Source: Candidatus Aenigmatarchaeota archaeon (GTDB lineage: Archaea; Aenigmatarchaeota; Aenigmatarchaeia; GW2011-AR5; JACRAC01). From it: a stretch of DNA of 32,492 nucleotides. The position numbers and the translations under genes were made by a program. The stretch is taken from assembly GCA_016213555.1 (NCBI GenBank), contig JACRAC010000005.1, forward strand, positions 1 to 32,492, written 5' to 3'. This document shows, in pieces, positions 29,861 to 32,492 of this stretch; position 1 is the stretch's first letter; each line of letters starts with the position of its first letter. The notes beneath the pieces were generated by a model, which saw nothing but the letters and a program-made list of their open reading frames with translations, did no database searches and was not told where the DNA came from.

Positions 29861-31219
29861 ATGAGTCTAGAAGGTATTAAAAAACTAGTTCTTGGAAAGA
29901 TAAAGCCTTCTAAAAAAGAAGAACTTGCAGTAAATACAATAACACATAGAACAATGGATATCTTAGAAGATATGGGCCATGAAGCTGTTGTAGTAGGATC
30001 TACAGGAAAACACACATGGCTTAGTGGAGACTACGATATAGACATATTTATTCTTTTTCCAAAAGACATGCCTAGAGAAGAATTAGAAAAAAAAGGATTA
30101 ACAATAGGAAAAGAAATTGCTAAAAGACTAAAAGGAAAATCCTTTGTGAAATACGCAGAACATCCGTATACTCAAATTCATACAAACAAGTTTGCTATAG
30201 ATATAGTTCCTTGCTATAAAATAGAAAAAGGAGAAAAAATTATATCAGCTGTTGATAGATCGCCGTTGCATTTGAAATATGTTATAGAGAAGTTGTCTCC
30301 AGATCAACGGGATGAAGTACGCCTTTTGAAACAGTTTATGAAAGGTGTTGGAGTATACGGTTCTGATGTAAAACATTTAGGATTTTCTGGTTATGTATGT
30401 GAATTGCTTGTAATAAAATATGGTAGTTTTGAAAATGTTCTTAAAGAAATTGACAAATGGGCTGTCCCACAAATAGTTGATATGGACCAGCATTTTGTGA
30501 AATCACTTCAAGGAGCTTTGTTTATGTCTGATCCAATAGATCCTCAAAGAAATGTTAGTGCTGCAGTTAATTCAGAAAGCTTGATAAAACTTATATCTGA
30601 CTCAAGAAAATTCCTACGAAAGCAAAGCGGAGATATATTTTTTGAGAAAATATATAAGCTCTCAGCTTCTCAAATTTCTTTGGTGAAGAAAAGAGAAACA
30701 TACTTTTTAGCTTTAGAATCAAAAAGACCAGATGTTATAAATGATACTTTGTTTCCACAGCTTAGAAAAACTCTTTGCAGATTAGAAAATCTGCTTAAAG
30801 AAGATTTCTCAGTTTTACACTCTATAGAATACGCTGACAACAAAAGCACATTTTTAATATTTGAATTGGCTTCATCTTCATTACCTGCTATAAAACAAAT
30901 GGTTGGACCTCCTATACAGTCTAAATTACATACATCTGAATTCTTATCAAAATATCGACAGGCAGATTTTGGTCCATATATAATAGAAAATAAATGGGTA
31001 GCAGAAGTAAAAAGAAAATATAGAAAACCAGAAGATCTAGTTAAAGATTTCTTAAACCAGCCTGAGGATAAACTAATAGAAAAAGGCATTCCTAAACACG
31101 TTGTTAGCGCTATAAAATCTTCTAAAATTCTTAGTGGCAAGTCTTTCTGGAAAATAACAAAGAACAAAACACTTTCAGATTTCTTAAGAAAAAAGTATTT
31201 TGAAGGAATAGAATTGTAA
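29861..31219 (+). CDS. cca: Archaeal CCA-adding enzyme (tRNA nucleotidyltransferase, class I)
   Basis: Adds or repairs the CCA end of tRNAs, needed here because tRNA-Gln lacks encoded CCA. The 452-residue protein begins with the nucleotidyltransferase core GSTGKHTWLSGDYDIDIF (residues 46-63) carrying the catalytic acidic residues D59 and D61; the third is in FAIDIVPCY. Following are the archaeal central and tail domains (DEVRLLKQFMKGVGVYGSDV, HLGFSGYVCELLVIKYGSFE, FGPYIIENKWVAEVKR). Length fits the family. GTGAT precedes the start by five bases. Confidence 0.96.
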   Translation: MSLEGIKKLVLGKIKPSKKEELAVNTITHRTMDILEDMGHEAVVVGSTGKHTWLSGDYDIDIFILFPKDMPREELEKKGLTIGKEIAKRLKGKSFVKYAEHPYTQIHTNKFAIDIVPCYKIEKGEKIISAVDRSPLHLKYVIEKLSPDQRDEVRLLKQFMKGVGVYGSDVKHLGFSGYVCELLVIKYGSFENVLKEIDKWAVPQIVDMDQHFVKSLQGALFMSDPIDPQRNVSAAVNSESLIKLISDSRKFLRKQSGDIFFEKIYKLSASQISLVKKRETYFLALESKRPDVINDTLFPQLRKTLCRLENLLKEDFSVLHSIEYADNKSTFLIFELASSSLPAIKQMVGPPIQSKLHTSEFLSKYRQADFGPYIIENKWVAEVKRKYRKPEDLVKDFLNQPEDKLIEKGIPKHVVSAIKSSKILSGKSFWKITKNKTLSDFLRKKYFEGIEL

Positions 31220-31277
31220 TTTGTTACTACCCAAAGATAGCTTTAAATATGTTTCTAGCGTAGTAAATGAAGATACT

Positions 31278-32141
31278 ATGGCATTAGAAACAGTTCAAAT
31301 GATAAACGTTCCAAGAATTCAAGCTTATCCATTAGGAAGTGTTGAAGGTCTTAGAACTTCTAGACAATATGATTTTGAAGGATCTGTAGCAAGAGAAATG
31401 CCCCAGGATAGTCTTGGAAAAGAGTATAAAAATATTCATTCTCAATCAATAGTTCTGGCAGATCAAGCAGTTTTATGGAATACATATTTGCTTTCAAAAC
31501 TTGGAAAAGTTAGCTTGCCTGAAGATTTTGGCGCAGCTCTTGAAACTATGTTTGAAAAAATAGGTTCCGGAAATATAACAAATGATGCTTGTGATTATGA
31601 TAACGGTAAAAAAGGATTGAAAAAAACAAAAGAAACAGACAGATCTGTTAGATGGATCAAACAGCCAGAAAGATTTGAACTAGACAACGGTGTTTGGAAA
31701 GCAATAGGCGGAAAAGAAAAATATATTTTAGTTCCAGAATCGGGATATGTTGAATCAACATGTGATGGTTCATATAATTCAGAAACAGGAACACCATTTT
31801 CAACAGTTGATACAAGAGCAAAAGCAGAAAAAACATGGACAAGCAAAGGATTTGATCCAGAGTTTGCAAGATTAGCAGTATCATATTTCTTTTCAAGAGA
31901 AGAAAAACAAGGTACATCAGCTGTTGGCCGTTGGTACGGCAGTGGCGTTAGTGGTCCGTTCGGTGTCGGCGCGAGCGACGATCCTGGCGATGGCGACGAT
32001 AGTATCGGTGCTTTGCCTTCAGGTAGGTTGTCGAGCGGAGCGAGACCGGTTTCTGAAAAGACCTATTTGGATGGTTTAGCAGAAGGAAAAAATCAAGCTT
32101 TTTCTGAAGTTCAGGCATTTTTGCAAAAAGTAAAAGAATAA
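31278..32141 (+). CDS. Unknown soluble protein with an internal GC-rich segment
   Basis: A 287-residue protein from the ATG at 31278; a TATA box, AGCTTTAAATA, at about 31239-31249 lies inside any longer frame, so the upstream TTG at 31221 is unlikely. The first 210 residues are ordinary mixed sequence (QYDFEGSVAREMPQDSLGKE, LVPESGYVESTCDGSYNSET, KAEKTWTSKGFDPEFARLAV). From about residue 214 to 258 there is a Gly/Ser/Asp-rich linker (SGVSGPFGVGASDDPGDGDD) followed by a normal helical tail. The linker's DNA is about 60 % G+C, far above the rest. No family recognised. Confidence 0.68.
   Translation: MALETVQMINVPRIQAYPLGSVEGLRTSRQYDFEGSVAREMPQDSLGKEYKNIHSQSIVLADQAVLWNTYLLSKLGKVSLPEDFGAALETMFEKIGSGNITNDACDYDNGKKGLKKTKETDRSVRWIKQPERFELDNGVWKAIGGKEKYILVPESGYVESTCDGSYNSETGTPFSTVDTRAKAEKTWTSKGFDPEFARLAVSYFFSREEKQGTSAVGRWYGSGVSGPFGVGASDDPGDGDDSIGALPSGRLSSGARPVSEKTYLDGLAEGKNQAFSEVQAFLQKVKE
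31918..32050 (+). other. GC-rich patch inside the gene at 31278
   Basis: The 120 bases 31921-32040 contain 74 G or C by direct count (40/60 and 34/60 per line), while surrounding lines are clearly AT-rich. Codons such as CGT, GGC, TCG and GCG appear only here. The frame stays open through it. It looks like a separate acquisition or an expanded linker. Confidence 0.75.
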
Positions 32142-32166
32142 AATCTTTCTAACCAAATATTTATTG

Positions 32167-32288
32167 ATCTCTAATGAGATTGTCTCAGACAATATATTTC
32201 AATAAGTTAAAACTTATTGGAGCATCAATGTAGATATTTGATTGAATTTCATTCAATCAATACAGGTAGAATTTTATTCTACCATGTA
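32167..32288. ncRNA. Array of five hairpins, candidate structured RNA
   Basis: Hairpins in order: ATCTC/GAGAT (32167-32180); ATTGTC/GACAAT (32179-32193, overlapping the first); CAATAAGT/ACTTATTG (32200-32219); TTGATTGAAT/ATTCAATCAA (32238-32260, 10 bp, 3-base loop); GGTAGAAT/ATTCTACC (32265-32283), which extends by TACA/TGTA with one bulge to 12 bp. No coding frame covers them. A TATA-like GATATATCC lies beside the array at about 32298-32306 on the minus strand. Transcription and direction are not shown. The rest of 32142-32360 holds nothing else evident. Confidence 0.45.
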
Positions 32289-32360
32289 TGATCCAAGGAT
32301 ATATCTAGCGAATGTTTGAACTACATGCCTGATTATAGAGCTTTTTTAAAATTTTGGTAA

Positions 32361-32492
32361 CTATTTAGCTCCTGAAAAAATTGCACATAATTCTTTCTCA
32401 AGTTGTTTACCTGGACTCAATCCATGATTATGCCATGTTGATGCAAGAGATCCTAAGATTTCGTGATGTTCTACGGATGCTTCAGAGCGCCA
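32361..32492 (-). CDS. C-terminal end of an unknown protein, cut by the window edge
   Basis: The last 43 codons of a minus-strand gene entering from the right; the TAG is at 32361-32363. The visible end reads ...ASVEHHEILGSLASTWHNHG and closes with KELCAIFSGAK. It is rich in His and probably helical. No family can be named from so short a piece. Confidence 0.55.
   Translation of the reverse strand, partial: WRSEASVEHHEILGSLASTWHNHGLSPGKQLEKELCAIFSGAK

Overview
The window reads as a compact, AT-rich archaeal chromosome segment, most likely from a DPANN-type archaeon. This is an inference from gene content and style; no rRNA is present to place it. Archaeal hallmarks are a TATA-binding protein, an MCM helicase with an OB-fold partner, the tRNA-dependent amidotransferase GatD/GatE, wyosine enzymes Taw1 and Taw2, Trm56, an e-MtaB-type methylthiotransferase, diphthamide genes, an archaeal CCA-adding enzyme, Hef-type repair proteins, and an intron-containing tRNA-Gln(UUG) with no encoded CCA. 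Shine-Dalgarno sites are mostly variants of GGTGAT. Genes abut or overlap, and many promoters carry a clear TATA box.

Layout. 1-2600: a partial nucleoside deoxyribosyltransferase-like gene, a small HTH regulator, a palindromic operator, tRNA-Gln, trm56 and small unknown genes. 2559-4788: divergent taw1 and taw2, then a second copy of the operator in front of another small unknown gene. 4824-7105: four minus-strand genes for small multi-spanning membrane proteins, three of them apparent paralogues, with a strong hairpin terminator inside the cluster. 7106-9466: lineage-specific genes, repeats and hairpins, with very short candidate genes. 9467-13049: gatD and gatE, which together make Gln-tRNA(Gln) for the tRNA found upstream. 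13050-19450: a membrane-anchored M15-type peptidase, unknown proteins, mtaB, dph6, an AlaE-like membrane protein and two adjacent HEXXH proteins. 19447-21254: mtnP, a decayed gene and tbp. 21449-25036: mcm, an OB-fold/winged-helix protein, a HAD protein and a 59-residue membrane protein. 29301-25082 (minus): an apparent operon of Hef-type helicase, HAD protein, XPF-type nuclease, a two-helix membrane protein, dph5 and DUF357. 29352-32492: a membrane protein, cca, an unknown gene with an internal GC-rich patch, a run of five hairpins and a truncated gene.

How the genes work together. A large share of the recognisable genes serve tRNA maturation and decoding: tRNA-Gln, gatD/E, trm56, taw1/2, mtaB, cca, and dph5/6 for EF-2. 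A second share serves replication, transcription and fork repair: tbp, mcm, the OB-fold protein, and split Hef helicase and nuclease. Between these sit many short proteins without recognised homologues, and these hold most of the novel signal. The best candidates for undescribed biology are the duplicated operator, the membrane-protein cluster, the small HEXXH family, the inverted-repeat leader around 7213-7987, the hairpin array at 32167-32288, and the GC-rich insert at about 31918-32050. No CRISPR array, insertion sequence or rRNA was found. All homology calls were made by eye.
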